DNA of 50,930 nucleotides, taken from Candidatus Methanoperedens sp. GTDB lineage: Archaea; Halobacteriota; Methanosarcinia; Methanosarcinales; Methanoperedenaceae. A model generated the notes under the pieces. That model had not been told where the DNA came from. It searched no databases and saw nothing but the letters and a program-made list of their open reading frames with translations. The translations under genes were made by a program, and so were the position numbers. Numbering within the stretch: position 1 is the stretch's first letter; every line of letters starts with the position of its first letter. The stretch lies in NCBI GenBank assembly GCA_021409285.1, contig JAGFND010000002.1:1-50930 (forward strand). The letters run 5' to 3'. Shown in pieces: positions 35,566-44,118 of the stretch.

Positions 35566-35727
35566 TTAATTTTGTGTATCAGAAAAACTATTAGATGGAA
35601 TGATCAGGTGAAGTTCATTAAATGAGTCCATGCACCGGAGAGTACAGAACATCTTTTCTCTGGCACAATCTTTTCTAACATAAATCTTTTTCTTACAATT
35701 TTCACATTTAATTTCTATTATTTCCAC
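35566..35727 (-). CDS. 53-residue cysteine-rich protein
   Basis: Too short for usual gene finders. GTG at 35727 follows GGGGGAAT at about nine bases. The product begins VEIIEIKCENCKKKIYVRKDC and continues REKMFCTLRCMDSF, with cysteines at 8, 11, 21, 28 and 32: CxxC, a central Cys, and CxxxC. This resembles a compact treble-clef or TRASH-like zinc-binding unit. It lies 10 bp upstream of the DedA gene on the same strand and is probably translated with it. Function unknown. Confidence 0.6.
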   Translation of the reverse strand: MEIIEIKCENCKKKIYVRKDCAREKMFCTLRCMDSFNELHLIIPSNSFSDTQN

Positions 35728-35888
35728 TTAATCATTCCCCCTTATTCTGGGGTGGAACATGAAGAGCCATTACAATTATCTAATATATAACCAAGCCGAT
35801 GTTTTTTTTCTGTTTTTTGAGTTTTTACATTTCAAAAGCATAGGAGAAACTGTTTGATTTTAGAAAGATAGAAAACTTTTTATACTAT

Positions 35889-35906
35889 GTTCGTCAATAT
35901 ACGAAC
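35889..35906. promoter_or_regulatory. Perfect inverted repeat, possible operator
   Basis: GTTCGT and ACGAAC separated by CAATAT, just downstream of a TATA-like TTTTTATAC (35877-35885). It lies 141 bp before mvk and 162 bp from the Cys-rich gene. The position would suit repression of a transcript reading right, but no gene begins until mvk, so a long leader or an unseen small RNA is implied. Confidence 0.4.
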
Positions 35907-35910
35907 CATT

Positions 35911-35962
35911 GGCGGGCAGAAATACCCTTTTTTATATACCACCACCAAACTACCTGCCTGCC
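35911..35962 (+). repeat. Long-range stem in the mvk upstream region
   Basis: GGCGGGCAG (35911-35919) can pair with CTGCCTGCC (35954-35962): nine pairs, one of them G-U, with a 34-base pyrimidine/adenine-rich loop. It lies directly after the possible promoter and operator. It may be a structured leader or short RNA; no known RNA family was recognised. The rest of 35728-36046 shows only AT-rich promoter-like sequence (for example CTTATATTTAT at about 35999-36009). Confidence 0.3.
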
Positions 35963-36046
35963 AACCCCCTCCTATAATTACAAATCTGATTTGGCAATCC
36001 TTATATTTATCCTTCGTCATTTCTGGATTAAAACAGGCAAATTTTT

Positions 36047-36946
36047 ATGACAACGATCTGCTCAGCCCCCGGAAAAATATACCTCTTCGGCGAACATGCC
36101 GTGGTATATGGCGAACCTGCCATCGCATGCGCAGTGGAGCTGCGTACACGTGTATCTGTAAGTAGATCAAGTTCAATATTGATATCATCTGACCTTGGCG
36201 TGACTGGACTTGATCACGAAATTCACCCTTACATTTCATCAGCCATCGAGAAACTGGGATCACCAGATGTTTCTGTGGAAATTAGTTCTGACATACCGGT
36301 GGGTTCAGGGCTTGGCTCCTCAGCAGCGGCCACTGTCGCAACACTTTCTGCTATCAATATTGAATTCATGCTGGGGCATTCTAAAGAAGAACTCGCAGGG
36401 ATAGCCCATGAGATCGAAAAAATAGAGCAGGGAGCTGCAAGTCCGACAGATACTTTTGTATCAACGTTCGGCGGGGGGGTGGAGATCCCAACCCGTAAAC
36501 ATCTGAGTCTCCCTGATTGCGGTGTAGTCATCGGGAACACAAAAAAAGGGGCGTCTCCTAAAAAGACAGCAAAACTTGTGAAACAGGTCGCACAATTAAG
36601 AGAAGAGTACCCGGAAGTGATAGATCCGATAATCAAAACGATCGGTTCATTTGCCAGAAAAGGCGAGACACTCATATTAAAAAAAGATCATATTTCTATA
36701 GGTAAACTCATGAACGTGAATCACGGACTGCTTGATGCTATCGGAGTTAGCACATTGGAATTATCCACGCTTGTCTATGCAGCAAGAACCGCAGGCGCAT
36801 ATGGAGCAAAGATCACAGGTGCAGGGGGTGGCGGATGTATGGTGGCGATCACGGACTTGCAGGAAGAAGTCTCAGAAGCCATAGAAAAAGCCGGAGGGCA
36901 GGCAATAATAACCCGATTCACTTCAAACGGGGTGATGAGGGAATGA
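36047..36946 (+). CDS. mvk: Mevalonate kinase
   Basis: It phosphorylates mevalonate, feeding isoprenoid ether-lipid synthesis. 299 residues. GHMP-kinase motifs: SAPGKIYLFGEHAVVYG at the N terminus, the ATP loop PVGSGLGSSAAATV near residue 84, and KITGAGGGGCMVAI near the C terminus. It is the first gene of a tight operon and overlaps the next gene by ATGA. The mevalonate-phosphate steps missing here must be encoded elsewhere. Confidence 0.96.
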   Translation: MTTICSAPGKIYLFGEHAVVYGEPAIACAVELRTRVSVSRSSSILISSDLGVTGLDHEIHPYISSAIEKLGSPDVSVEISSDIPVGSGLGSSAAATVATLSAINIEFMLGHSKEELAGIAHEIEKIEQGAASPTDTFVSTFGGGVEIPTRKHLSLPDCGVVIGNTKKGASPKKTAKLVKQVAQLREEYPEVIDPIIKTIGSFARKGETLILKKDHISIGKLMNVNHGLLDAIGVSTLELSTLVYAARTAGAYGAKITGAGGGGCMVAITDLQEEVSEAIEKAGGQAIITRFTSNGVMRE

Positions 36947-37707
36947 ATCTTGTGATCCTGAAAATTGGCGGGAGTGTAATAACCGAGAAAGGCTCTGTGT
37001 CATCTGCAAAAAAACCTGAAATAGAACGTATATCACATGAGATAGCTTCATTCAAGAAGGAGGCTGATCTTGATCTTATTCTTGTGCACGGTGCCGGTTC
37101 GTTTGGACATCCCCAGGCGATAAATTGGGTAAAAGAAGGATTTGACGCAAAAGGTGTGTACCTCATACATAGTTCTGTGAATATATTGAATTCTATGGTT
37201 CTTGATTCCCTGAATAATGCCGGAGTAAATGCGCTGCCAGTACATCCATTAAGCGGAAGTCTCCTTGAGGATGGAAGGCTTATCGAACTTCAGGTCGAGA
37301 AAATAAAGCTGATGCTGGAAAGAGGCATTGTCCCTGTCCTTCATGGCGATGTGGTCATGGATAGGAAACGCGGCGCTGCGATACTTTCAGGTGATAGGAT
37401 AGTCCCGTACCTTGCTTCAGTCATGAACGCTTCACAAATAGGAGCAGGCACCGATGTTGACGGTGTCCTGGATGAAAAAGGGACGGTCATAAAAAAAATA
37501 ACTCCTATGAGTTTCATAGATATGAAAAAAAGCATCCAGGGTTCAGGAACGACTGATGTGACGGGCGGAATGCTGGGAAAAGTCTCGGAATTCCTTGAGC
37601 TTGCAAAAAAAGGGATAAGTTCCAGGATATTCAATGCATCAAAGAAAGATATGGTGTCAAAATTCTTATATGGCGAAGATGTAGGGACACTGATAACAGA
37701 CAAATGA
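36943..37707 (+). CDS. ipk: Isopentenyl phosphate kinase
   Basis: It phosphorylates isopentenyl phosphate to isopentenyl diphosphate in the archaeal variant of the mevalonate pathway. The frame is open earlier, but ATG at 36943 overlaps the mvk stop (ATGA) and gives the family N terminus MNLVILKIGGSVIT; 255 residues. The amino-acid-kinase fold motifs HGAGSFGH (with the catalytic His), GAGTDVDGV and TDVTGGMLGK are present. Next gene 33 bp downstream. Confidence 0.96.
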   Translation: MNLVILKIGGSVITEKGSVSSAKKPEIERISHEIASFKKEADLDLILVHGAGSFGHPQAINWVKEGFDAKGVYLIHSSVNILNSMVLDSLNNAGVNALPVHPLSGSLLEDGRLIELQVEKIKLMLERGIVPVLHGDVVMDRKRGAAILSGDRIVPYLASVMNASQIGAGTDVDGVLDEKGTVIKKITPMSFIDMKKSIQGSGTTDVTGGMLGKVSEFLELAKKGISSRIFNASKKDMVSKFLYGEDVGTLITDK

Positions 37708-37740
37708 GTTATATATCCATGATTAAATTATAGGTACTGA

Positions 37741-38859
37741 ATGACAACATCGGACAGAAAGATCGAACATTTATTATTATGCGTTGAAAAAGACGTTGAA
37801 GCCCACAGGACATATTTTGGACAAAGAGCCAGCGGATTTGATGACGTGGATCTTGTTCATGATTGTCTTCCGGAGATCAATAAGAAATCTCTGGAACTTG
37901 AATTGGAGTTCATGGGAAAGAAATTGCGAGCGCCCATATTGATCGCTTCAATGACAGGCGGGCATCCGGATACAAAAGCCGTAAATACCGCACTCTCGTG
38001 TGCGGCAGAAGAGCTTGGAATAGGTATCGGAGTGGGCAGCCAGAGGGCAGCAATCGAAGATCCGAGCATGGAGGATTCATTCAGGATCGTAAGAGACAAA
38101 GCGCCGAATGCTTTCATTTATGGAAATGTTGGAGCAGCTCAGCTAAATGAGTTCGGTATCGACGGGCTTGAGCGCGCTGTTGAAATGATCGGAGCAGATG
38201 CAATGGCCATACATCTTAATTTTCTTCAGGAAGCGATACAGCCTGAGGGAAATGTGAATGCAACAGGATGCCTGGAAGCGATCAAGAAAGTATGTACTGA
38301 ACTCTCTGTGCCGGTGATCGTAAAAGAGACTGGAGCTGGCATCTCTCATTCCCAGGCGGTTGCTATTTGTGATGCTGGGGCCGCAGCTATTGACATTGGA
38401 GGGCTTGGTGGTACAAGTTGGGCCGGAGTTGAAACATTTCGTGCTCAAAAGCGAGGAGATATGCTATCCGACCATCTTGGCAGGCAGTTCTGGAACTGGG
38501 GAATACCTACGACAGTAAGCATCGTAGAGTCAACCATCTCTATCCCCGTGATCGCCACAGGCGGGATAAGATCGGGAATTGATGTCGCAAAGTCGATTGC
38601 ACTTGGAGCATCTGTGTGTGGAGTCGCCCTCCCTCTTGTTGCGCCTGCTTTAAAAGGAGAGAAGGATGTTGTAGATAAACTGATCCTTATTATCGAAGAG
38701 CTCAAAGTTGCGATGTTTCTTACAGGATGCAGGACGATCGAAGAACTTGGAAGCGCTCCCGTTGTTGTTTCCAGTAAAACCAGGGAATTCCTGGAGCAGC
38801 GCGGTTTTGATACAGGGAGATTTGCACGAAAAAAAAAAATAATGGAGAGATCTAATTGA
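37741..38859 (+). CDS. fni: Type 2 isopentenyl-diphosphate isomerase
   Basis: An FMN- and NADPH-dependent enzyme that interconverts IPP and DMAPP. 372 residues, TIM barrel. Conserved blocks are PILIASMTGG near 60, the GVGSQRAAIED loop, AIHLNFLQEAIQPEGN, VKETGAGIS and ATGGIRSGIDVAKSIALGAS. Its stop overlaps the RNase J start (TTGA). It is unrelated to the bacterial type 1 isomerase. Confidence 0.97.
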   Translation: MTTSDRKIEHLLLCVEKDVEAHRTYFGQRASGFDDVDLVHDCLPEINKKSLELELEFMGKKLRAPILIASMTGGHPDTKAVNTALSCAAEELGIGIGVGSQRAAIEDPSMEDSFRIVRDKAPNAFIYGNVGAAQLNEFGIDGLERAVEMIGADAMAIHLNFLQEAIQPEGNVNATGCLEAIKKVCTELSVPVIVKETGAGISHSQAVAICDAGAAAIDIGGLGGTSWAGVETFRAQKRGDMLSDHLGRQFWNWGIPTTVSIVESTISIPVIATGGIRSGIDVAKSIALGASVCGVALPLVAPALKGEKDVVDKLILIIEELKVAMFLTGCRTIEELGSAPVVVSSKTREFLEQRGFDTGRFARKKKIMERSN

Positions 38860-40193
38860 CAGAAATAGGAATTATAGCAGTCGGCGGATACAATGAAATG
38901 GGTAAGAACATGACAGGTGTCCGAATAGGTAATGATATCATTGTACTTGACATGGGACTGCAACTGGATAGAGTCCAGATACATGAGGATGTTGAAATAG
39001 ATAAAATGCATTCACTTGATCTTATCAAGATGGGAGCGATCCCGGATGATACTGTTATGAAGGAAGTGGGAGGAACAGTAAAAGCTATCGTTTGCACCCA
39101 TGGTCATCTTGACCATATCGGAGCGATCCCAAAATTGGCACACAGGTACAAAGCGCCGATAATCGCAACGCCTTATACCGCCGAACTTGTAAAGCATGAG
39201 ATATCAGATGAGCGGAAATTCAAGGTAAATAATGAAGTCATTTCACTGAAGATCGGAGGAAGGTATGAAGTGACCCCTGATGTACAGGTGGAATTCATCC
39301 GTATACAACATAGCATAGTGGATTCAGCATTTGCGGCCATACATACACCCGAAGGTACGATCCTGTATGCCAGTGATTTTAAGCTTGATAGAACCCCAAC
39401 AATAGGGCTGCCGCCTGACTTCCAGAGGCTGCGTAAACTCGGGAAAGAAGGAGTGAGGGTTATGATCACAGAGAGCACGAATTCCGGGCAATCCGGAAAA
39501 ACGCCATCCGAGCAGATAGCAAAAGATCTTGTGCGCGATGTGCTTCTGGGTACAGAAGAAACTGAATCTGGCGTTTTGATAACGACTTTCTCATCCCATG
39601 TGGCGCGCATTAACGCAATAATCCAGGCTGCAGAAGAGATGGATCGGATACCGGTACTTCTTGGAAGGTCTATGGAACGCTATCTTTCGATAGCTCAGAA
39701 GATGAATTATATCAAATTCCCAAAGAATCTTGAGGTTCATGGCAGCCGTAACGCTGTTGAAAAAGCACTGAAACGTATCATACAGGATGGGAAGAAAAAA
39801 TATCTCCCCATAATTACAGGCCATCAGGGTGAACCTGATTCTATACTAACAAGGATCGCGAACGGAGAAACCCAGTTCAAGATCGAGTCAGGGGATAAGG
39901 TCATATTTTCTGCAAATGCGATCCCTAATCCGATGACACTCGCCAACAGATATGCACTTGAGACAAAACTTAAGATGTCAGGAGCACGCATCTATGATAA
40001 TGTACATGTATCAGGTCATGCATCCACTGAAGATCACTGGGAACTCCTGAGAATGATAAATCCAGAGCAGGTCATTCCATCGCATGGGAATATGGTGATG
40101 CATTCAAACTATGTCGGACTTGCTGAAGAGGCAGGATATGTTTTTGGAGATACTGTGCATATTATGAGAAATGGTGAGGAAATGCTTCTATGA
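38856..40193 (+). CDS. rnj: Ribonuclease J-type nuclease (aRNase J)
   Basis: A metallo-beta-lactamase/beta-CASP nuclease for 5'-end processing and 5'-3' decay of RNA. 445 residues from a TTG start that overlaps the fni stop. The metal motif is THGHLDHIGA, with later metal/CASP blocks ASDFKLD, SGHASTEDHWELL and PSHGN. It sits inside the isoprenoid operon, an arrangement conserved in many euryarchaea. Coupling of lipid synthesis and RNA decay is a positional inference only. Confidence 0.94.
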   Translation: MTEIGIIAVGGYNEMGKNMTGVRIGNDIIVLDMGLQLDRVQIHEDVEIDKMHSLDLIKMGAIPDDTVMKEVGGTVKAIVCTHGHLDHIGAIPKLAHRYKAPIIATPYTAELVKHEISDERKFKVNNEVISLKIGGRYEVTPDVQVEFIRIQHSIVDSAFAAIHTPEGTILYASDFKLDRTPTIGLPPDFQRLRKLGKEGVRVMITESTNSGQSGKTPSEQIAKDLVRDVLLGTEETESGVLITTFSSHVARINAIIQAAEEMDRIPVLLGRSMERYLSIAQKMNYIKFPKNLEVHGSRNAVEKALKRIIQDGKKKYLPIITGHQGEPDSILTRIANGETQFKIESGDKVIFSANAIPNPMTLANRYALETKLKMSGARIYDNVHVSGHASTEDHWELLRMINPEQVIPSHGNMVMHSNYVGLAEEAGYVFGDTVHIMRNGEEMLL

Positions 40194-41152
40194 TCGAGGA
40201 GAACCTCGCAAAAAGAGCTAAACTTGTGGATGAGGCCATCCCCAAATTCCTCCCGATAACGCCGCCGGATGAGCTTTATCATGCAATGCGCCACCTGCTT
40301 GACGCAGGAGGGAAAAGGCTGCGCCCAACGGCGCTTTTGCTTGCTGCGGAAGCCGTGGGCGGGAAACCTGAAAACCTGATGCCTGCGGCTCTGGCTGTTG
40401 AATTCGTGCATAACTTCACCTTGATCCATGATGATATTATGGATGAAGCTGATCTAAGGCGCGGTCTTCCTACAGTTCATAAGAAATGGGGGGCATCAAA
40501 AGCGATCATTTCTGGAGATGCTCTTTTTTCAAAAGCGTTCGAGATCTTATCCTGCGCGAAAAGCGAACCCTCACAGATAGTTGAAAGTATTGAACTCCTG
40601 TCCAAAACAAGCACGGATATCTGTGAAGGCCAGTGGATGGATATGAATTTTGCGACAAGGAAAGATGTTACCGAAGAAGAATATATGCGGATGGTCGAGA
40701 AAAAGACCGCTGTTCTTTTTGCGGCAGCGGTCAAAATAGGAGCGATCTTGTCCGGTGCGAACCGTGACATTTCACGGGCATTATGGGATTTTGGCCGGCT
40801 CACAGGCGTAGGATTCCAGATATATGATGACGTGATCGATCTAATCACTCCCGAGGAGATCCTGGGAAAAGCACAGGGCGGAGATATAATCGAAGGAAAA
40901 AGGACGCTTATTGTTATTCATTCATTCTCAAAAGGCGTCACGATCGAGGCGCTTGGAAAAAGCAATGCAACAAGAAGTGAAGTGTCGACAGCTCTCACAA
41001 AACTTAAGGAATCAGGCTCTATCAATTATGCAATGAACAAAGCATTAAATTTTGTTGAAGAAGGAAAAAACGCACTGAGAGTACTTCCTGATTCTGAAGC
41101 AAAGATGATACTCATCGGACTTGCTGATTATATGATAGAGAGAAAATATTAA
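40190..41152 (+). CDS. idsA: Geranylgeranyl diphosphate synthase (short-chain trans-prenyltransferase)
   Basis: It condenses DMAPP with IPP units to C15/C20 diphosphates for archaeal lipids. 320 residues. The first aspartate-rich motif HDDIMDEADLRRG is near residue 80 and the second, YDDVIDLI, near 210, with GGKRLRP near 40. It starts inside the rnj stop (ATGA). The C20 product is usual for archaea; chain length cannot be fixed by eye. Confidence 0.95.
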   Translation: MIEENLAKRAKLVDEAIPKFLPITPPDELYHAMRHLLDAGGKRLRPTALLLAAEAVGGKPENLMPAALAVEFVHNFTLIHDDIMDEADLRRGLPTVHKKWGASKAIISGDALFSKAFEILSCAKSEPSQIVESIELLSKTSTDICEGQWMDMNFATRKDVTEEEYMRMVEKKTAVLFAAAVKIGAILSGANRDISRALWDFGRLTGVGFQIYDDVIDLITPEEILGKAQGGDIIEGKRTLIVIHSFSKGVTIEALGKSNATRSEVSTALTKLKESGSINYAMNKALNFVEEGKNALRVLPDSEAKMILIGLADYMIERKY

Positions 41153-41163
41153 ATCATGATCTT

Positions 41164-41568
41164 ATGAAATTATTCTTTTCTGCATCCATCCGCGGCGGCA
41201 GGCAGCTTATCACAACTTATGAATACATTGTGGGCTTTCTGAGATCTCAGGATCATACCGTTCTAAGCGAGCACGTAGCGATGCAGAACCTCGATAAAGC
41301 TGAAGCTACTATGACAGAACAGAAAATATTCCAGAAAGACATCAACTGGATAGAAGAAAGTGATCGCATGATAGCTGAAGTCACAGTTCCATCGATCGGC
41401 GTGGGATATGAGATATGCCACGCGGTCTTCAATGGAAAGCCAGTTCTTTGCGTATATAAAGAAGACACAAAAACGTCGGCAATGGTTCTTGGGAATAAAG
41501 ATGTGACCACAAAATCATACTTGAACCTGAAAGAACTTGAAAATATCCTGAAGGAATTTTTGGCATGA
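41164..41568 (+). CDS. Nucleotide N-hydrolase / nucleoside deoxyribosyltransferase-like protein
   Basis: 134 residues, single domain. The motif pattern MKLFFSASIRGGRQ, ESDRMIAEVTVPSIGVGYEI and GKPVLCVYKED matches the Rcl/DNPH1 branch of the deoxyribosyltransferase superfamily, which cleaves the N-glycosidic bond of deoxynucleotides. The catalytic Glu in VGYE and the Tyr are present. It begins 11 bp after idsA, so it probably belongs to the operon, perhaps as a house-cleaning gene. Confidence 0.88.
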   Translation: MKLFFSASIRGGRQLITTYEYIVGFLRSQDHTVLSEHVAMQNLDKAEATMTEQKIFQKDINWIEESDRMIAEVTVPSIGVGYEICHAVFNGKPVLCVYKEDTKTSAMVLGNKDVTTKSYLNLKELENILKEFLA

Positions 41569-41599
41569 AGAATATATATTCACTAACATTTTTTTTTGC

Positions 41600-41630
41600 A
41601 AAAAAAAAATGTGATGTGAAAAATATCACA
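41600..41630 (-). terminator. ftsZ terminator
   Basis: On the minus strand, TGTGAT (41630-41625) and ATCACA (41615-41610) form a 6-bp stem with a 9-base loop, followed directly by ten T. It lies 12 bp after the ftsZ stop. An A/T palindrome, TTTTTTTGCAAAAAAA, at about 41593-41608 may also stop the opposite operon. Confidence 0.7.
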
Positions 41631-41642
41631 CCATTTTAACGT

Positions 41643-42623
41643 TTACTGACCTTCCATGAATGGGCTCTTAACTCCAGTTAAGACTGCCATTACACGTACT
41701 CTGCCTGTTAACTGATCATCGACTTTTGCGCCCCAGATTACTCTCTTTGTGTTCGGGACTTTATCCATGATCAATTCGCCAGTGACAGCGACCTCTTCGA
41801 GTGTCAGGTCTTCGCCTCCTACTATGTGAATTAGCACACCATAGGTCGCTGACATATCTGAAATGTCAAGCAATGGGACTGCAAGTGCCTGTGATACGGC
41901 CTTTGCTACCCTGTCCTCACCGTCACCTTCGCCAATGCCTATCGCAGAAACTCCGCCGCGTTCCATTACTGCGCGAAGGTCTGCATAATCAAGATTGATC
42001 AAGCTTGGTTGTGTGATCGTCTCGGTAATGTTCTTGACAAATGCTCCTATGAGTGCGTTTGCCACAGCAAGTGCTTCTTTCAATGGAAGGTTGCCTGCAA
42101 CTTCTCTCAGTTTTCCGTTATCAATGACAATCGTTGAGTCGCAACTTTCGGAGAGCGCCTTTATGGCTTCTCTTGCTTTCTCTCTTCTGAACTGTTCAAT
42201 CTTAAATGGAATTGTCACACAAGCAATTGTGAGACAACCGAGTTCTCTTGTTAATTCGCCAACTACAGGTATTGCACCTGTTCCTGTTCCACCGCCCAAT
42301 CCGGCTACGAGGAAAGCAAGGTTCGTACCCTCTAATTCGGTCCTGAGCTCTGTAAGGTTTTCCTTGGTTGCCTGGGCACCCATTTCCGGATAGCCTCCGC
42401 ATCCATGACCTTTGCATAATTTCTCACCGAGTAAAATCAACTTATCAGCTTTACTCATTGTACTGAGGTGATTTACATCAGTGTTCGCTGCGATAATCTT
42501 ACCGCCTGCCATTCCTTTCTCTGCTATCCAAGTCGTAATATTACATCCTGCACCACCAAGGCCGACCACAGCCACAGATGGTTTTGATGTCTTTACCAGT
42601 TCTGCTAATTTTTCATTAACCAT
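41643..42623 (-). CDS. ftsZ: Cell-division tubulin homologue FtsZ
   Basis: 326 residues. The GTP-binding signature GLGGGTGTGAIPV is near 108-120, with AVVGLGGAGCN at 19-29 and AANTD near 46. The synergy region and C-terminal domain are present; there is no long C-terminal tail. The T3-loop region, LCKGHGCGGYPEMGAQA, has two cysteines and a histidine where most FtsZ read GLGAGGNPxxG. Strong GGAGG is at 42631-42635, 7 nt before the ATG. It is its own unit, with a TATA-like element at 42671-42682. Confidence 0.93.
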   Translation of the reverse strand: MVNEKLAELVKTSKPSVAVVGLGGAGCNITTWIAEKGMAGGKIIAANTDVNHLSTMSKADKLILLGEKLCKGHGCGGYPEMGAQATKENLTELRTELEGTNLAFLVAGLGGGTGTGAIPVVGELTRELGCLTIACVTIPFKIEQFRREKAREAIKALSESCDSTIVIDNGKLREVAGNLPLKEALAVANALIGAFVKNITETITQPSLINLDYADLRAVMERGGVSAIGIGEGDGEDRVAKAVSQALAVPLLDISDMSATYGVLIHIVGGEDLTLEEVAVTGELIMDKVPNTKRVIWGAKVDDQLTGRVRVMAVLTGVKSPFMEGQ

Positions 42624-42670
42624 ATAATAGCCTCCTTTGACTAAAATTGCGGTTATACTATTTACACTCT

Positions 42671-42682
42671 CTAAGTATATAG
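42671..42682 (-). promoter_or_regulatory. TATA region of ftsZ
   Basis: On the minus strand CTATATACTTAG, about 50-60 bp upstream of the ATG, giving a short leader with the ribosome-binding site. It also lies just downstream of the cdhE stop. Confidence 0.45.
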
Positions 42683-42708
42683 ATATTATTCATGCGCATG
42701 CTGGATAG

Positions 42709-44118
42709 CTATTTCTGTTTTGGAGGCCAGTTTTTTTCCATCCATCCGGGGATGCGGCCTGAATCCGGAGGACCTATGAGCACGCGTAGCTCTGTTGCAT
42801 CCTCGACATCTCCCTGAAGCCGCGCAGCCAGACCGGGCAGGATCAGTGTACCATACGTGGTCTTTTCCTTAAAATCAAAATTGGCTTTCTGGAATGTATC
42901 TTTTATTTTTGCAGCTGTGAGCTGGCCTCCTGCCACTGCAGCTTCAACACCGATCCCATCGGTATCTACCGCCGCAAGATAACAATTGATCTTGTTAGAT
43001 GAAAGATCACTTTCAACAGTATAATACGTAAGAGCAAAATTCGTAGTTATTATAACAGGCGAATCCTTGGTTGGCGAACCTACCACATTTACACCGGGTG
43101 CAACTTTTACTGGAGTCCTTGGATCTGTATAAATAGTATCCCTTATATGAACCTCAGGAAGCATTGCATACGGTTCGAGGCTATGGAGTATCATTATATC
43201 CCCGTATCTCACTGTGAAAACGGATGCAAGAACAGTCTCCCAGTAAGATGCTGTGACCACATCCTTATAAACAATCCATGAATTCAACGGGACGGCCATT
43301 ATCGGATAAGCGATGTCTTTCTGACCTTCTTTTATCCCTGCCCGGCGTAACTTTATGAACCTATCAAATGTCTCTTTCATTTGTTTTCCCTGGGGATATG
43401 TGCCAGGGTCAAGTACGAGGTCTTTGATACCCATCTCCCTGAAGGTAAGGGCAAGTGATTTGAGTTTATCAAGGTCTGTTGAGAATAAAACAACAGGAAC
43501 CTTATAATTAAGAGCAAGTTCTGAAACTTCTCCCCAATTATTTTCTGTGGCGGCATATATCAACGGGTTCTTATCCCTGACAACCTCAAGGCCGGCTTTT
43601 AATACTGCAGGATCGAAGGAACAAAGTATCAGCGGAAGTTTTGTTGTCTCGCTTACCTTTTTCACAGCACCTGCGAATCTAAGAGCATCTCCTGATACGC
43701 ATCTGACAGCTACCATATCGACTCTCAGGAATTTTCCTACGTAGAATTTCCTGAAGTTCTGTATTTTATTCACCCTCTCAACGAGTTCCGAGTCCGCCAT
43801 GGTATCCCATACGTCATAGGCCAATGCAGTCGGATTAAAGAATGTCAACTGATGGCGGTAAATAATGTCATCTCCGCCTATTTTTTTGGCATGTTCTCCG
43901 ATACCGATAGTGACATCACGTATCTCTGGAGCAATAAGTACCTGGAGTTCCATGTATTTTTTCTTATATTCATCCTTCAAGAGAGGCGGGCAATTCTCAA
44001 GCTTCTTTGACCTATCGATAAGATGTGCCGCAAAAGCCATGCATGTAGTATCTCCGCATTCTGCACAATTTATTTGAGGCAAGTACTTGTAAACCTGGAG
44101 GGGACTGTTAAGCTTCAT
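42709..44118 (-). CDS. cdhE: CODH/ACS corrinoid iron-sulfur protein, gamma subunit
   Basis: 469 residues. With CdhD it carries the methyl group on a corrinoid between tetrahydrosarcinapterin and the acetyl-CoA synthase. The N-terminal [4Fe-4S] domain has Cys18, Cys21, Cys26 and Cys43 (NCAECGDTTC...ENCPP). A TIM-barrel and a C-terminal corrinoid-binding domain follow (GTLILPGLAARLQGDVED, VLIGPPDSG). Its start overlaps the cdhD stop by one base. Confidence 0.96.
   Translation of the reverse strand: MKLNSPLQVYKYLPQINCAECGDTTCMAFAAHLIDRSKKLENCPPLLKDEYKKKYMELQVLIAPEIRDVTIGIGEHAKKIGGDDIIYRHQLTFFNPTALAYDVWDTMADSELVERVNKIQNFRKFYVGKFLRVDMVAVRCVSGDALRFAGAVKKVSETTKLPLILCSFDPAVLKAGLEVVRDKNPLIYAATENNWGEVSELALNYKVPVVLFSTDLDKLKSLALTFREMGIKDLVLDPGTYPQGKQMKETFDRFIKLRRAGIKEGQKDIAYPIMAVPLNSWIVYKDVVTASYWETVLASVFTVRYGDIMILHSLEPYAMLPEVHIRDTIYTDPRTPVKVAPGVNVVGSPTKDSPVIITTNFALTYYTVESDLSSNKINCYLAAVDTDGIGVEAAVAGGQLTAAKIKDTFQKANFDFKEKTTYGTLILPGLAARLQGDVEDATELRVLIGPPDSGRIPGWMEKNWPPKQK

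Noticed and set aside
35887-36165. 92-codon plus-strand frame starting in the gap before mvk
   Set aside because: It runs into mvk out of frame, has no protein-like pattern, and starts inside the inverted repeat.
41589-41609. T-run and A-run around GC as an origin or attachment site
   Set aside because: It is explained as the shared terminator region of two convergent units.
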